A DNA stretch of 64,000 nt from Vespula vulgaris. Taxonomy: Eukaryota; Arthropoda; Insecta; Hymenoptera; Vespidae. The stretch lies in assembly GCF_905475345.1 (NCBI RefSeq), contig NC_066602.1, positions 2,305,814 to 2,369,813 on the forward strand. Direction: 5' to 3'. The translations under genes and the position numbers were made by a program. Numbering within the stretch: position 1 is the stretch's first letter; each line of letters begins with the position of its first letter. Shown here piece by piece: positions 51,809 through 64,000 of this stretch. The notes below the pieces were generated by a model. It was not told the origin of the DNA. It ran no database searches and saw only the letters and a program-made list of their open reading frames with translations.

Positions 51809-51820
51809 CCAATGACGTCA
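51809..51820 (+). promoter_or_regulatory. CCAAT box overlapping a full CRE palindrome
   Basis: CCAATGACGTCA holds CCAAT (51809-51813) and the perfect CRE/ATF palindrome TGACGTCA (51813-51820), sharing one base. It lies in a less AT-rich, non-repetitive stretch (51780-51960) downstream of K2P exon 2. The CREB/ATF site type is well known; use here as an enhancer or alternative promoter is inference. Confidence 0.35.
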
Positions 51821-52284
51821 CGTCCGATCGTTTGCCACGGTTATTACTGAAACAGATTGGAAGTCCGCGAGTTTGTCGGCATTTAAAAAGAAATAGGAGG
51901 AGGGCCATCGTAAACGCGATTCCGCGAACCGACCAACCCGAAGAGGATTATCGAATTATCGATATCATATTTCTTCTTTTGTAATCGTTGAGCTTTTGGA
52001 CCAACAGCGGATTCGCAAGAGAAATAGGATTTTTATCGATTACGGTTTCTCTTTTATTATATATATACATATATATACATGTGTGTGTGTGTATTAAATA
52101 TAAAAAAAAGAAAATAAAGAAAGCAACAAGAAACACAAAAAAAAAGAAACTAGAAAAGTAGAAAGAAAATAATTGATGGTAAATATTAATTTATGTGTGT
52201 ATATATATATATAATTATAGTTTAATTAATATATATTTATTAATATTAATTAATATATTAAATTACATATATATATAAAGATTC

Positions 52285-52357
52285 AGTAGTTTAAATTAAT
52301 TATAATAATAATAATTATTATATATATAAATTACTATATATTAATTAATATTATATT

Positions 52358-52415
<58 letters not shown>

Positions 52416-52440
52416 CTGAGTAGTTTAAATCAATTATAGG
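52285..52440. repeat. AT-rich local duplication with (AT)n run
   Basis: CAGTAGTTTAAATTAATTAT near 52286 recurs as GAGTAGTTTAAATCAATTAT near 52419. Each is preceded by a TATATA run, so about 135 bp appears duplicated. (AT)n at 52362-52411 lies between. Confidence 0.4.
52362..52411. repeat. (AT)n microsatellite
   Basis: About 24 AT units. Confidence 0.9.
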
Positions 52441-52948
52441 TCCAACAAAGATTTAAGTAGATCTCGATCTTTCGTTGTAACCATCATTTACACACATACA
52501 CACACACACACACTTTCTTCTCCTTTCTTTTTTAATTGCAAGCTTTCGATTACGTATACACATTTATACAATATTAATGCAATATTATTTTCGTGTAGGT
52601 ACGAACTCGTGCTTAATACGACACAATTGTTTTTATCGTTACGTGTTGGTAACAAGCGCGGGAATTATGAAATATACTCGAGAAAAGGGATAGTAATAGA
52701 AAGGTAGAATATATATATATATATATATACACACACGCGCGCGCGCATGCACACGTACGACTATATGTATGCATGTGTCACCAAAAAGCTTTTTCGTACC
52801 TATGCAGTTTTTTTCCCTCAGTGCTATTAACCAGAGTAGAAAAAGAACTCGAGGGAAAATAGAGGGGAGGAGTTGGAGTAGTGGGTGAAAAAATCCTCGA
52901 GCTTTTCTTTTCCTCTTTTTTTCGAACGCCGAGAAAAGAGAGAGAAAG

Positions 52949-52980
<32 letters not shown>

Positions 52981-53321
52981 CTAATTAACTTTCAAATCTA
53001 ATATCGAGATTCATCCTTACTCTCTTTTACCGAGTCGGGCCATGTTTCGGAATTGCTAATTAGAAAGTTACATTACGATTTCTAGGCAGGTTTCGCGAAG
53101 CTTAAAAGCGTTCTACAACGATCCAACAACCATGATATATTTTCGATCTCGGGATCATTTCGATATCACCGTAATATAAGAAAAAAAGAAAAGAGAAATA
53201 AAAAAACAAAAAAAAAAAAGAACAAAATTACCATCATCGGCCGTTTCCTATCGAGCGAATTTAATATATTCGTTTCGATCGAAATTAATCGCTGTATCCA
53301 CGTACGCGCTTACGTATAACC

Positions 53322-53352
<31 letters not shown>

Positions 53353-53683
53353 GGGGAGATTGCGATTTAAACGTGCGATTTAAAAAAAAAAAGAAAAGAG
53401 GATGGAAAAACAAGAAAGAATGGATTACGATTCGAATACTTTTTTCTTTTCTTTTCTTTCTTTTTTTTTTTTTTGTTATACATTAGAAAAATACGGACGA
53501 TCGACGTCAAGGACAAGACATTTAAATGAGAGAATTCGTTTCGCGAATTAATTCTTTCTCTTTCTCTTAGTCGAGAACCATAATTTGCACTCTCCTTTAC
53601 CATTCCCTCTTTCCTTTTCTTTTGCGGAGAACCACTCGACTTTTTGTTGAATCCAACTGAATTCTTTTCTCTCTCTCTCACTC

Positions 53684-53688
<5 letters not shown>

Positions 53689-53731
<43 letters not shown>
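53689..53731. repeat. (CT)n microsatellite
   Basis: About 20 CT units. Confidence 0.9.
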
Positions 53732-53735
<4 letters not shown>

Positions 53736-53982
53736 TCGTTCTTCTTTCCTTTCTTTCTTTCTGTCTTTCTTTCTTTCTCTCTATTTCATACACTTCATCC
53801 TTTTCTGTTCTTTTTTAAACGTCATACGACAAGTTAATTACGGACCATATCGCTGTACTTTTTTATCGACTCGCGTTTGAACGCGAAGAGAATCTTGTAT
53901 ACATCTGCGTTCTACTATTAGAAAGAAATAGTTCATGCGCGTTTCCTTGGTATCAAAGGGACGATATTGCTCGAAATGTAAA

Positions 53983-54015
<33 letters not shown>

Positions 54016-54140
54016 AAAGGGGGAAAAAATAGGGGAAAAAAAATAGAGCGAAAAAACTCAACGACGGGGCAAGCGTATAGAGTATATTCTCGAAAAAAAA
54101 AAGAGAGAGAGAGAGAGGTCAAGAGATCAAAAAATACGAA

Positions 54141-54176
<36 letters not shown>

Positions 54177-55557
54177 TGAGAGAGAAGAACAGATAAGAAA
54201 AATTTAATATATAGATTATAAAAATTATTGTCGAGTTTGTGAAAGGAAAAAGAAAGAAAGAAGGAGGAAAAAAAAGAGAAATTTTTCGAACAGGATAATA
54301 AGAAAGCTTTAGATCTAATTAATACGAGATAATTCACTTTTCTTATTAACGAAACTGACGGAAACAGATAGGTAAAGTTGAGTTAGTCACGGTTTGATTA
54401 ATCGCACGGTTACGTCATTCCGACAATAAAGTTACATTTTTTCCGTCTACCAAGTTCGTTAACAAATTGCCTAATATATATATATATATTTTTTTTTTTC
54501 TTTTTCTTTTTCTTTTTGTTTATTTTTATTTTTTTTTATTTCTTCTCTTTTTCAACGGAACGAACGACTCTACGTAAAAGTATTATTCGGGTTATCGTTT
54601 TATTCATAATTTTTATCTACGTTAAACGTTAAAAGAAATTATCATCAAAATTAATCTAAGAGAATACTTTGAACCTTTGCCAATATGTAATATTTAATTA
54701 TAAATAGAGACAATTCTACGATCAAGTTAGAATTTTCGTGGTTTAACATTTGGAAAAAGGAACGATCGATTGATTTTAATGTTTAAGTAAGTTAGAAAAG
54801 ATTAGAAACGTTGAAAAAAAAATGTCTAACGTTCTAAGGGAATATTAATTTCGGTAAAGCTGGCAATAGGAAACGATATGATTAAACTACGGCTCGGCAA
54901 AAAGTTTATTATCGAGTTTCATAGGGACTAGAGAGAGAGAGAGAGAGAGAGAAGTGAAATAGAAGGTTTTGGTGATACGTCGGCAGATGAGGGATGAACA
55001 GAGTTTGGATTAGATTCCAAATGTTATATGAATTAATTAGAAACGATATAAAAACGAGCGTTACACGTACACATATATACATATAAATATATATATATAT
55101 ATATTTTTAATCATTTTGTCATATATTTTCTTAATACAATATTTATTATTTTTATTAAAGAAATAATTGATAATATTTGATTTATAATATCTATAATATC
55201 TATTCCTTATTATTAAAGAAATAATTTTCTCACTAAATAAAATGCATCCTTCTAAAATGAAATCGTTATATTTAAAAGAAAGAGATTCGCTGGAAGAAAT
55301 AATAATAAACGCGATCAATTTTAATTTTATACGAGACAAAGATAAAGAGAAAGAAAAAGAAAGAAAGAAAGAAGGAGAAAGAGAGAGAGAGAGAGAAAGA
55401 GAAAGAGAGAAATAAAATTTATCAAGTGTTTGCCGGAGAAAAATAAAAATAATAAAACATCATCTTCCTTTTCCATTAGAAAAGAAGACAGAATTTTTTA
55501 AGGATGAAACGTTAGTTTCTAAAGTGTGACATCGCATCACTGTAAAGTTTCTCTTGT

Positions 55558-55588
<31 letters not shown>

Positions 55589-56321
55589 ACTTTTCTCTCA
55601 CTTCATTTACGTAAAAATACCTTCCCATCTCTCTCTTCTCGCGACATTATTCCCTATTCGTAATACAATACTAATCTACTTGTCTTGATAATTCACTCAG
55701 TATCGCGGCTCCTCTTAATTTACGAGCTAAGCAAATTTCTAATTGACTCTAACCCGTAAGTAAACTCCGCGATCCACTACCTCCCCATACACCATAAACC
55801 ATAAAATTATTATGATATTATAGTTTAAATTTCAAGAGAAAAGAATAAGGAATGAATCTAAATACGATACGATAAAAATAATGTTTACAAATATCGATAT
55901 TTTTCTCTTTTATTCTCTCTCTTTCTTTCTCTCTTTTTCTTTCTTTCTTTCTTTCTTTCTTATCTTTGTTCTATGTCTCTGAGATGGATCAAAAAATATG
56001 AGGTATAAAGGAACAAGTTATATTATCCCCTATCGTAAATTCTCTTTCATCTACTGCCAGCCAGGAAATTATATATATATATATACACAAACACACACAC
56101 ACACACACACAGACACACACAACAAACGAGTTTTCGAGTTTCGTTAGGATCTTTTATGAGGATAGACGATATTTCATCATCGCTGCTAAGGTCTTCCTCG
56201 AGAATTTTGATTCGGACTGTTTATCGATCGGCAGAGCTCCAGACGAAAGTGTGTATGTGTGTGAAAGAGAGAGAGGGGGGGAAGAGAGAGAGAGAGAGAG
56301 AGAGAGCGATAGAGCTGTGCA

Positions 56322-56332
56322 GCCCCACCCAC
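56322..56332 (-). promoter_or_regulatory. GC-box/KLF-like motif
   Basis: GCCCCACCCAC (reverse complement GTGGGTGGGGC) resembles an Sp/KLF or Egr-type site. It sits in a short less AT-rich stretch next to a GA tract. The assignment is by motif only. Confidence 0.2.
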
Positions 56333-57205
56333 TTAACGGAACACGAACCGAGTGAGCAGCCACGAAACGAAACCATTTTATTTCTCTAGTTTGCCACTGC
56401 TGCAAATTTTCCCTTAAATATTACGCATTTTGTCCTATTTAAATTTATCGAAGGATTTTCGATATTTTATGTTAACTCACGTTCAACCGATCATACATTT
56501 TTTTTATTCCTCGGCAATCGATTCTTTCCAAGGTATATTTTTCTTAAGGTTAAACCAGCAAAGTTATAAGCTCGAAAAATCTCTCTCGGGGACGTCTATG
56601 AAAAGTGTTCAAACGTGTCCTGGTGTATCTATGAAGAGAACAAACAAACTTCTAAGATCTAAGGTCACTTGTCTTACGTTAGTTCCTATATTTCTTGCGC
56701 TTTTCTATACTACCCTCTATTCTCATTTAACATTCCTCGGTATTCTTCTAAGAAAGTTAATATTTCATCGAAAGATTCCAAATGATAGGGACAAGTTAAT
56801 AATCAAAATGATTATCGATTATTACAATCGATTACGAACGAATGTTTATGTAAATGGGAAGAAGATTGAAAAGAAAAAAGAGAGAAAAAAAGAAAAGGAA
56901 AAAAGAATAGAATAGAATGTACACGTACCTACGTTCCTTTTATTATTTCTTTTGTAATTCATTTACAGCAATATCACATGGGATTTATGTTATTACCCCC
57001 AAAGCATAGGCTATCCAACGCGGACTAATTTCATATGGAAAACTTTTTGGCAACGCAATTGCAGTTATGACAAGCATACCAGTTCCATTAGCTGATTGGC
57101 AAACCCGTACTCACTCGAGCTTACTGTCATTACACCTATTCTGCTTCGTTATAAATATTAAACGAGTTCATACACCAATGTTCATACATACGTAATAAAT
57201 ATATC

Positions 57206-57241
<36 letters not shown>

Positions 57242-57375
57242 TATATTTATGCATAGACATGTATAATAAATTTGTGTAAATATATAATATATACATACAT
57301 ATATATGCATGTGTCGCAATGGGAATTGTCGCAGTGGGGTAGCAACCACGTCGTTTGATTCTTTTCTTCAATGGC

Positions 57376-57468
57376 GTTCGCATTCCAGGAAAAACAGTAT
57401 ACTCTCCTCGGTAGAAGATATTTCAGACGGTGTGTAAACTCGAGAAATGTGTTCGCATTCGAGGAAAA
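57376..57468 (+). repeat. Direct 18-bp repeat, 75 bp apart
   Basis: GTTCGCATTCCAGGAAAA (57376-57393) and GTTCGCATTCGAGGAAAA (57451-57468) match at 17 of 18 positions. The flanks are not alike. Confidence 0.35.
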
Positions 57469-58941
57469 TCGTCGCGTTTCACCATATTACGGACTTACGG
57501 AATCCCTTGTCGGCTTAGAATTGTATTTTTACTTTGGATACTTTTGCACCGTTGCTTTATCCCTTTTGTGCGTCTTGTGAGACATATACATATGTATACA
57601 CACGCACAACCCCATAAATTTATATATATCGTTGAAAGGAGCGAGGACACTAAAGTATTCCTTTTTTTTTGTCTCTCTCTCTCTCTTGCTTTCTCTTTCT
57701 TTCTTTTTCTCTCTTTCGAACGAAGATGCGTCGCGGTGGATCAGGCACAAGCCTCTTCACCTTTTCATACTTCACCTTATCCTACTTCGCATATCGAATG
57801 CCTCTTATGTTAGGGAGATCTATTGACTAGTATACATTGATGCATAATCCGGTTTACGTATCGTCAAAGAGGGAGACAGAAAGGGTAGTAAAATGGACGT
57901 AGAGGAAAGGAAAGAGAGATATATATATATATGTATATATAGATATATATATATATAGATGATTCGTACGTTTGCATTCCTCGATATGAGGTCGCATGAA
58001 TATTTGGCCAGTTGCCTCGACATAGAGTCGGGACTGTTCTACATATTCAGAAAATAACATCGGATGTATAGCTAGCTCTCTCTTCTCTTTCTCTCTCTCT
58101 CTCTCTTTCTCTAACTTCCTTCTTAGAGTTAGATAGAAAGAAACGAAAAGTAACGGGTATCCTCGAAACCGTCGACGGTTTTATCCTTCGAAAAAGGATA
58201 TTGCCTGCATCACCTGCAGACAGTGCGTAGTATTCTAAAATGGCAAGAGCAAGCGAACGACTTTTATTCTTTCTATATTCTTTTCAAAGTGCCAGACGAT
58301 ATGGAATATTGGTATATCCACATTGAATTTAAACGTACCTACTAACTTTTCGAGTTCGCTTTGCAAGTGTGTCTCTGTGTATATGTATATATGCGTGTCT
58401 TTCTCTCTCTCTCTCTCTGTCTCTCTGTCTCTCTCTCTGTCTCTGTCTCTGTCTGTCTGTCTATCTATCTCTCTTTAAATATCGATCGCGAATGGGAATC
58501 GGACAATTGGGAATCGACAAAATAAAAAAAAAAGGAAAACAAAAAGACGGAGAAAAATCAAAAATAAAACTTGAAATTTATATTTAAAATCCAGTTTGAA
58601 GGGGGAAAAATAAAAAGAAGAGGAGGAGAGAGAGTAGAGAAAAAAAAATAGAAAAGAACTACGAAGAGTGAACTGTCGTTCCACTTTAATAACAATTTCA
58701 TTTTATGTAAGCATACATCGGTGATGTATTTAACCGAGCTTGATAGACCCCCCAATAGACTCGTAACAGGGGTTAATATCTCACCATCTAACGAGACGGA
58801 AAAGCGATAACCACAAGACACGCAAGATCTCATTAATCATCGTGGTTGCTCGTCCGAGTAACACTTTTGTTCCTCGCATGCATTTCCGACCATAATCTCA
58901 TCCTCGTTATAGGGTCACATGGATTATAGATAGCTAGATAA

Positions 58942-58973
<32 letters not shown>

Positions 58974-60059
58974 TACACACACACATATATTCTAAGTATA
59001 TAATATAATATTACTTATTATAGTATTAATTTATATTGTGTATATATATATATATATATATACAATGTACATTATATATATATTTTTCACACAAAAAACT
59101 TTGAGAATGAAGATATCTATATACCTTACCATGATCTCTTAAGTTTTTACCCTTCCCACCCTTCTATCCTCCCTACCCTATATACCAATGGTTGTTGTCT
59201 CTTGACACGATGTACCATTACCTACTCTTTTGTCTTATCTCGTTATTTTCTTCTTCATTTTCTACTTACTTACTTTTTTTCCAACCGAGTTTCACCGAGC
59301 TGATCTCTTTCAGTAAGAAAAATCTTACAGGCTCTCTATTTTAGACTGTTTTCTATCTTCTTCTTCTTCTTCTTCTTCTTCTTCTTCTTCTTCTTCTTCC
59401 TCTTAGAAAGTCTAAAGTCATGCACAGAGATCCACAGCAATTTCACAAATTTTAATCAGAAGATTTGAACGTACCCTAAGACGACTCTGCCGGCTATTTC
59501 TTGAAGGGACAAAAAAAAGAGAGAGAAAGGGAAGATGTGAAAGAGAAGAGAGACAGTGACGAAGGAACGAACGAACAGAAAGAAAGAGAGAGAAAGATAG
59601 CTAGAGATCTAGAGAGCTAGAGAAGTGTATATAGATATATAGACAGAACGACTACCGTCGTTTGGTATGCACCTCGCTAATGGATTGCTAGGCGAGAAGG
59701 GTTGCCGACTAATCACAATTTGTCGCCGTTTCGGTAGCAGTATAGCACGTTGCTCCGACCCCCATCATCCTATTTGGCTATCTCTCTCTCTCTCTCTCTT
59801 TCTCTCCCTTTCCCTCTCTCCTCTCTCTATCTCTTTCTCTCTCTCGTACTCTTCAACGACCCACAGATAGATTGCTTTTGAATACTGTCATCGACGTTGC
59901 GAGAAATCGACAAGTGCTGAAAATCCGATTGGAATGGGACTGATTCATGGGAAACGTTCACGTTTTGCAAATCGAAAAGCACCAGCGTCGATAACGACCC
60001 GTTCTAATTTACGCTAAATTAGCTTCGTCCAAATCTTCCCTCTCTTTTATCATGAATGC

Positions 60060-60094
60060 GACGCGATGCGACGCTACGCAACGCGTTCCGACGC
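60060..60094. repeat. CpG-rich decamer repeat
   Basis: GACGC, GACGC, AACGC and GACGC recur every 10 bp (starting 60060, 60070, 60080 and 60090) in AT-rich surroundings. This is a short, helically phased CpG cluster. Confidence 0.45.
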
Positions 60095-60473
60095 ATTCGA
60101 TCGAAAGGGATTTTTCATTGAAATTCATTACTCGATTTTCGTACGATTGAACGTAGCTTGTTTAAATTTTTTCTGTCATATCTCCCATGGAAGATATTTC
60201 TACATTTTTCTACATTTTTTTTTTTTTTATTATTATTATTTATAACCGACGTTTATAAATAAATGCGTTTATAAATAAAAGGTACAAGATATTTCCGTTC
60301 TTTTTTTGTTCTTCTTCTTCTTCTTCTTCTTCTTCCTTCGTCGACAGTTTTCTTCTCTCCTTTTTTTCCGTTTCATTTGTTTATAAAAAAAAAGTAAAAG
60401 ATCGAAATCGCATTGCCAATTCAGGTAGAACAGAAACTATCGAGGAATATGACGAAGGTAGATTTTTGTCCTT

Positions 60474-60505
<32 letters not shown>

Positions 60506-60949
60506 GTTCTATCCAAGGCCATTCGAATCACAAAAGCACGCTTTCTACTTTCTCGATTCTCACTTCCCCTTTCTGTCGACAGACATTCTTCGGCGCCTTC
60601 CGTGTGTCTTTTCCATTTCGATGCCATAAAATAGCTATTTTCGTTCCCTATTTTCTTTATCCTTCCTTACTTTCTATCGATACGAAAGTGGAAAGGGAGA
60701 ATCTCGACCGTTATCGGTGAATCGTAATGGCTTTTCGATTTTATTTTCCCCATCGCGTGAGAATCTATCGAATAGGTCATTTGCATAATACGAGTAACTC
60801 CTTTCATATCTATCGTATACATCTAACAATAAGTCGATACAAAAAACCAATTTGTCTGTTTATTCCATAATTCGATGTTACATTAATATTGAACAAATTT
60901 TACGTATATAGATTATTAATATTAATATCGTTGATCAATCAATCTATAA

Positions 60950-60951
<2 letters not shown>

Positions 60952-60991
<40 letters not shown>
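60952..60991. repeat. (TA)n microsatellite
   Basis: About 19 TA units. Confidence 0.9.
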
Positions 60992-60995
<4 letters not shown>

Positions 60996-62212
60996 GATGT
61001 ATAGACATCAATATATTAATACGAACTGGACATATCATCTTTCTCATTTTCGTTATGTATCTATATATGTATATTATCCGATATTATATTTCATAAATGT
61101 ATATATGTATATTATTCATAAATAATACGTGATTATGACAGAAAAAAGAAACAAAAAAAAGAAAACATGAGTTCAATTGCAAGAATGCATTTCGTTCATG
61201 TCAGACATTCCAAGAAGATGGATTTCTCTATCTCTTTCTTTCTTTCTTTCTTTTTTTTTTTCTCTTTATATCCCCTCTCTTCTTCAAGACTCTAAATTCG
61301 CTTCAAGAAAATGGTAATGCATAGAAATGATCGATCGTTAGTTCTCACATGGAATCTAGCATACGTCAAGTAAAAAGCGTTTTTAATCTCGTCAGTGTTT
61401 TCGCGCTTCTTATCTTCCATTCTCTTTCTTCTTCTTGTGCTCTCTCCTTTCTAAGATATTTTTTTTTTTTCTTATTTCCTTTTTTTTCGATGTTCCCCAT
61501 CCTTTCCATTCATCCATTTGTCACCGTTCCCATAATAGATAAATTCTTTTTTTTTTCTTTCTTTCTTTTTCTTTTTTCTTTTTTTTTTTACTCGTGATAA
61601 AACAAACGACATCATTCGTTCTACGAGTTTTTAGTTTTCCTTCTTCTCGTTAAATTCTTTCTCTTCTTACCTTCATTATCCTTGGAACTTTCGCAAACGA
61701 GAGATACCATCGAGTTTAAGGAAGAAAGAAAAGAAAAAGAAAAGAGGAAAGGAAAAAGAACGAATAATTAATTAAAATAGTTAATTGAAATCTCCGTTCG
61801 GAGATCGTCTTTCTTTCTTAATCGATAAAGATAAATAGAATTTGTAATTGATCGTACAGTTTGGAAAATTATTACATAAGAAAAAGAGACGAAAGAAAGG
61901 AATAAAAAGAAATTCGTCGTATATTAACTTATACATTTATTTATACAGTTTTCCCCTTCCTATCCGGCTTCGTTAAACTTCTTCAGTACAATCCCAAATT
62001 TATTCTCATTTCTTTACGACTTATTCGAACTATAAGAAGAAAACGTTTCTTTTAATAGTTTCTTTTACTGTTGATACCAACGACACAATTAATCGAGCGA
62101 ACGAAAACTAGCGTGAAACGAGCTTGAGAAAACCGCGATATCCGAAAGAAAGATCGTTAGAAGCTAGATAGAAAGAAAGAGAGAGAATTGCTACGGAAGA
62201 AAAATAGTGTTG

Positions 62213-62256
<44 letters not shown>

Positions 62257-63010
62257 TCTCACAAGAACGTAGTAGAATGAGAAATAGAGAGAGAGAGAGA
62301 GAGAACTAGAAGAGGTCCGAATAAGAAAAGTAAAAAAAAGGATCAAAATGAGTTCGAAAGAAGAGAGAAAAGTTGCTCTTGATTAATGCGTCAAACAAAG
62401 AAGACTGGCTTACCTAAGAAAACGTGGAAAAGATGTGTTTACGTGTAGAGGTATCTTCTCTCTCTCTCTCTCTCTCCATCTCTCTGTATTTGTGTGTGTG
62501 TGTAGGTGGTAACATACTGCAGAACTCGACTTCACTTCAACGCGAAAGAATATCTAATTACGTACGAAGATTATTTTTCTTCTTACCCTCTTCTTGTCTC
62601 TATTCTTCTCTTTCTCTCTTTCTCCTTTTGTTTTACTTTCTCTTTTTCTTTCTATCTTTTTTGTTCTTCTCGTTTTTCTTCTTCTTTAATTTTAACCAAC
62701 AAAACGGAAGAAGAAAGTTCGACAAGAAAAAAATGAAACGTTATATCATTTCATATGTTCTTGAATATAGGAAATGGTATGTGCCCTTTCAAAAACTCAT
62801 TCCTTGTTTACCGGGCAAGCTTTTACGGTATAGCTTAGCATCGATCGGAGTTCTCTCATTAATATCTTTCTCCTTGGATGCCGTGGAATAGTTCGAAACA
62901 TTTTTGCAATTTCGCAAAAAGGAACTTTGAGAAAGATGGAGATCGTAAAACCACGTTTATAAACTTCCGTCCGTGTAACGAAACGAACTCCATTATTCAA
63001 CATTAACGTC

Positions 63011-63013
<3 letters not shown>

Positions 63014-63085
<72 letters not shown>
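63014..63085. repeat. Long (TC)n microsatellite
   Basis: About 32 TC units with one TTTC near the end. Confidence 0.95.
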
Positions 63086-63641
63086 GTTTGTCTCGTACAG
63101 AAAAATGATAATTTATATGAAAATATTAAAGGATGAGTACGATTATTTTAACATTATTTATCAAAACGTGACCTTGCTTTTTTTCAAATCGTTGATACCA
63201 ATCGTCCATTTATGATTTTGCTTCATCACGATGTACATATGTGTATGTGTGTGTGTGTGTGTGTGTTTGGATTTTTTGTTATAATTAATATAAAAGCAAA
63301 TCAGTAATAATTGCAATATAAAAATAGGTCCAGAAGATTACGAAACACTTATACGCATGTATGAATAAGCGTTCGCATTCGATAACGTAGAAAATTACGA
63401 GAAAGATTTATCGGAGAAATTTCGTCGGTTCGTTCGACCCTGAATGCGTTCCCTATGCGCTTGGCTTTCAAATAAAGAGGAGGGAGGAGGATGAAAAAAA
63501 GGAAAAAAAAAAAAGAAAAGAAAGTAGAGGAAAGAAGAAGAAAAAAAAACCGAATATGACGTGCTGCTTCTACCTCGAGTGAAGATAAAATAACATGAAG
63601 AATAATTAAAGCTGCTGATGTAAATGGACGTAAGAACAGAA

Positions 63642-63680
<39 letters not shown>

Positions 63681-63794
63681 AAGAGAAATAGAGAGATGAA
63701 ATGAACTAAGATGATATAAAGATAAATAGTAAAGAAAAAGAAAAAGAAGAATAAGAAGAAAAATAATAAAAAGAAGAAGAAGAAGAAGAAGAAA

Positions 63795-63840
<46 letters not shown>
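63795..63840. repeat. (GAT)n microsatellite
   Basis: About 15 GAT units after an AAG-rich run. Confidence 0.95.
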
Positions 63841-63842
<2 letters not shown>

Positions 63843-63939
63843 GGGTAGTGCCGAGAAATGAAAAGATACTATAAATGAAAGAATAATTTAAAAAGAGAGG
63901 GAAAGCATAGATATACTAATGTTGGAAATATCTAAGAAA

Positions 63940-63993
63940 TATGCTAAGAGCAAAGAATACAAGCCTGAATCCTTTCCGGCCGATCTTAGCATA
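63940..63993. repeat. 54-bp inverted-repeat unit at the window edge
   Basis: TATGCTAAGA (63940-63949) and TCTTAGCATA (63984-63993) are perfect 10-bp inverted arms around a 34-bp non-repetitive spacer. The sequence ends 7 bp later, so it is unclear whether this is a small hairpin or part of something larger. Confidence 0.4.
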
Positions 63994-64000
63994 ACAAAAC

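Larger units (their letters stand above)
49490..64000 (+). other. Probable long K2P intron running to the window edge
   Basis: The sequence after the GTGAGT donor holds no recognisable K2P exon: I searched by eye for the filter continuation (Y/F-G-N/D) and the TM2 Gly-Lys context on the + strand. It contains poly-T and GA/TC tracts, a CAG/GTA tract (50.26 kb), a 37-bp minisatellite (50.7 kb), a Leu-coding CTG-type repeat (51.2 kb), a CRE palindrome (51.8 kb), AT duplications (52.2-52.4 kb) and long TC/GA stretches (53.7, 54.0-54.2 and 63.0 kb). A short downstream exon could have been missed, because the family can be divergent. That the whole stretch is intron is inference. Confidence 0.5.

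Noticed and set aside
56430..56915. 161-codon frame on + in the presumed K2P intron
   Set aside because: No family recognised, no convincing splice or start context, and the last third is poly-Lys/Glu from purine-rich DNA. A frame of this length is expected by chance in a window this size.
56970..57060. K2P exon 3 (selectivity filter continuation) after the acceptor at 56969
   Set aside because: In the required phase it reads A-I-S-H-G-I-Y-V and then a stop after ten more codons. It lacks the Y/F-G-N/D needed after T-T-L-G.

Overview
This window looks like gene-poor, AT-rich eukaryotic nuclear DNA, most likely from an insect and probably a hymenopteran (bee, wasp or ant). The clues are long introns with GT/AG sites, a metazoan-type potassium channel, very frequent (TC/GA)n and (TA)n microsatellites, and many CpG-containing words in an otherwise AT-rich background. 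The insect and order assignment is inference from composition and was not tested by search. Nothing looks bacterial: there are no compact operons and no Shine-Dalgarno-led genes, and I recognised no rRNA, tRNA or CRISPR array.

Only one gene can be called with confidence. At 48482-49489 (+) two consecutive coding exons encode the N-terminal 221 residues of a two-pore-domain (K2P/TWIK-type) potassium channel: cytosolic N-terminus, TM1, extracellular cap helices, and first pore helix up to the T-T-L-G of the selectivity filter. Exon 3, which should complete the filter, was not found in the remaining 14.5 kb. Much of the right third of the window is therefore probably one long intron, or exon 3 lies past the edge. 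A possible upstream exon lies at 47208-47450. The presumed intron holds a degenerate 37-bp minisatellite (50705-50960), a CAG tract, a full CRE palindrome next to a CCAAT box, and AT-rich duplications.

The left two thirds (1-47 kb) hold no gene I can defend. Better-supported items there are two non-autonomous DNA-transposon-like elements with terminal inverted repeats (1006-1713 and 29031-29561), a degenerate tandem array with a ~320-bp unit (18.1-19.9 kb) whose units share a partly open minus-strand reading, a second degenerate array (11.25-11.77 kb), and several weak exon candidates with an acceptor-like site and a non-repetitive open frame (13.99, 23.9, 28.13 and 38.3-38.4 kb). The last of these lies inside the longest open frame of the window, 264 codons on the minus strand. 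Most other open frames are translations of TC/GA, TA or poly-T tracts and are not genes.

Layout: 1-16.8 kb, microsatellite-rich intergenic or intronic DNA with one inverted-repeat element near the left end; 16.8-20.4 kb, a block poor in long microsatellites that holds the tandem array; 20.4-47 kb, microsatellite-rich DNA with one MITE-like element; 47.2-49.5 kb, 5' part of the K2P gene; 49.5-64 kb, probable long K2P intron.
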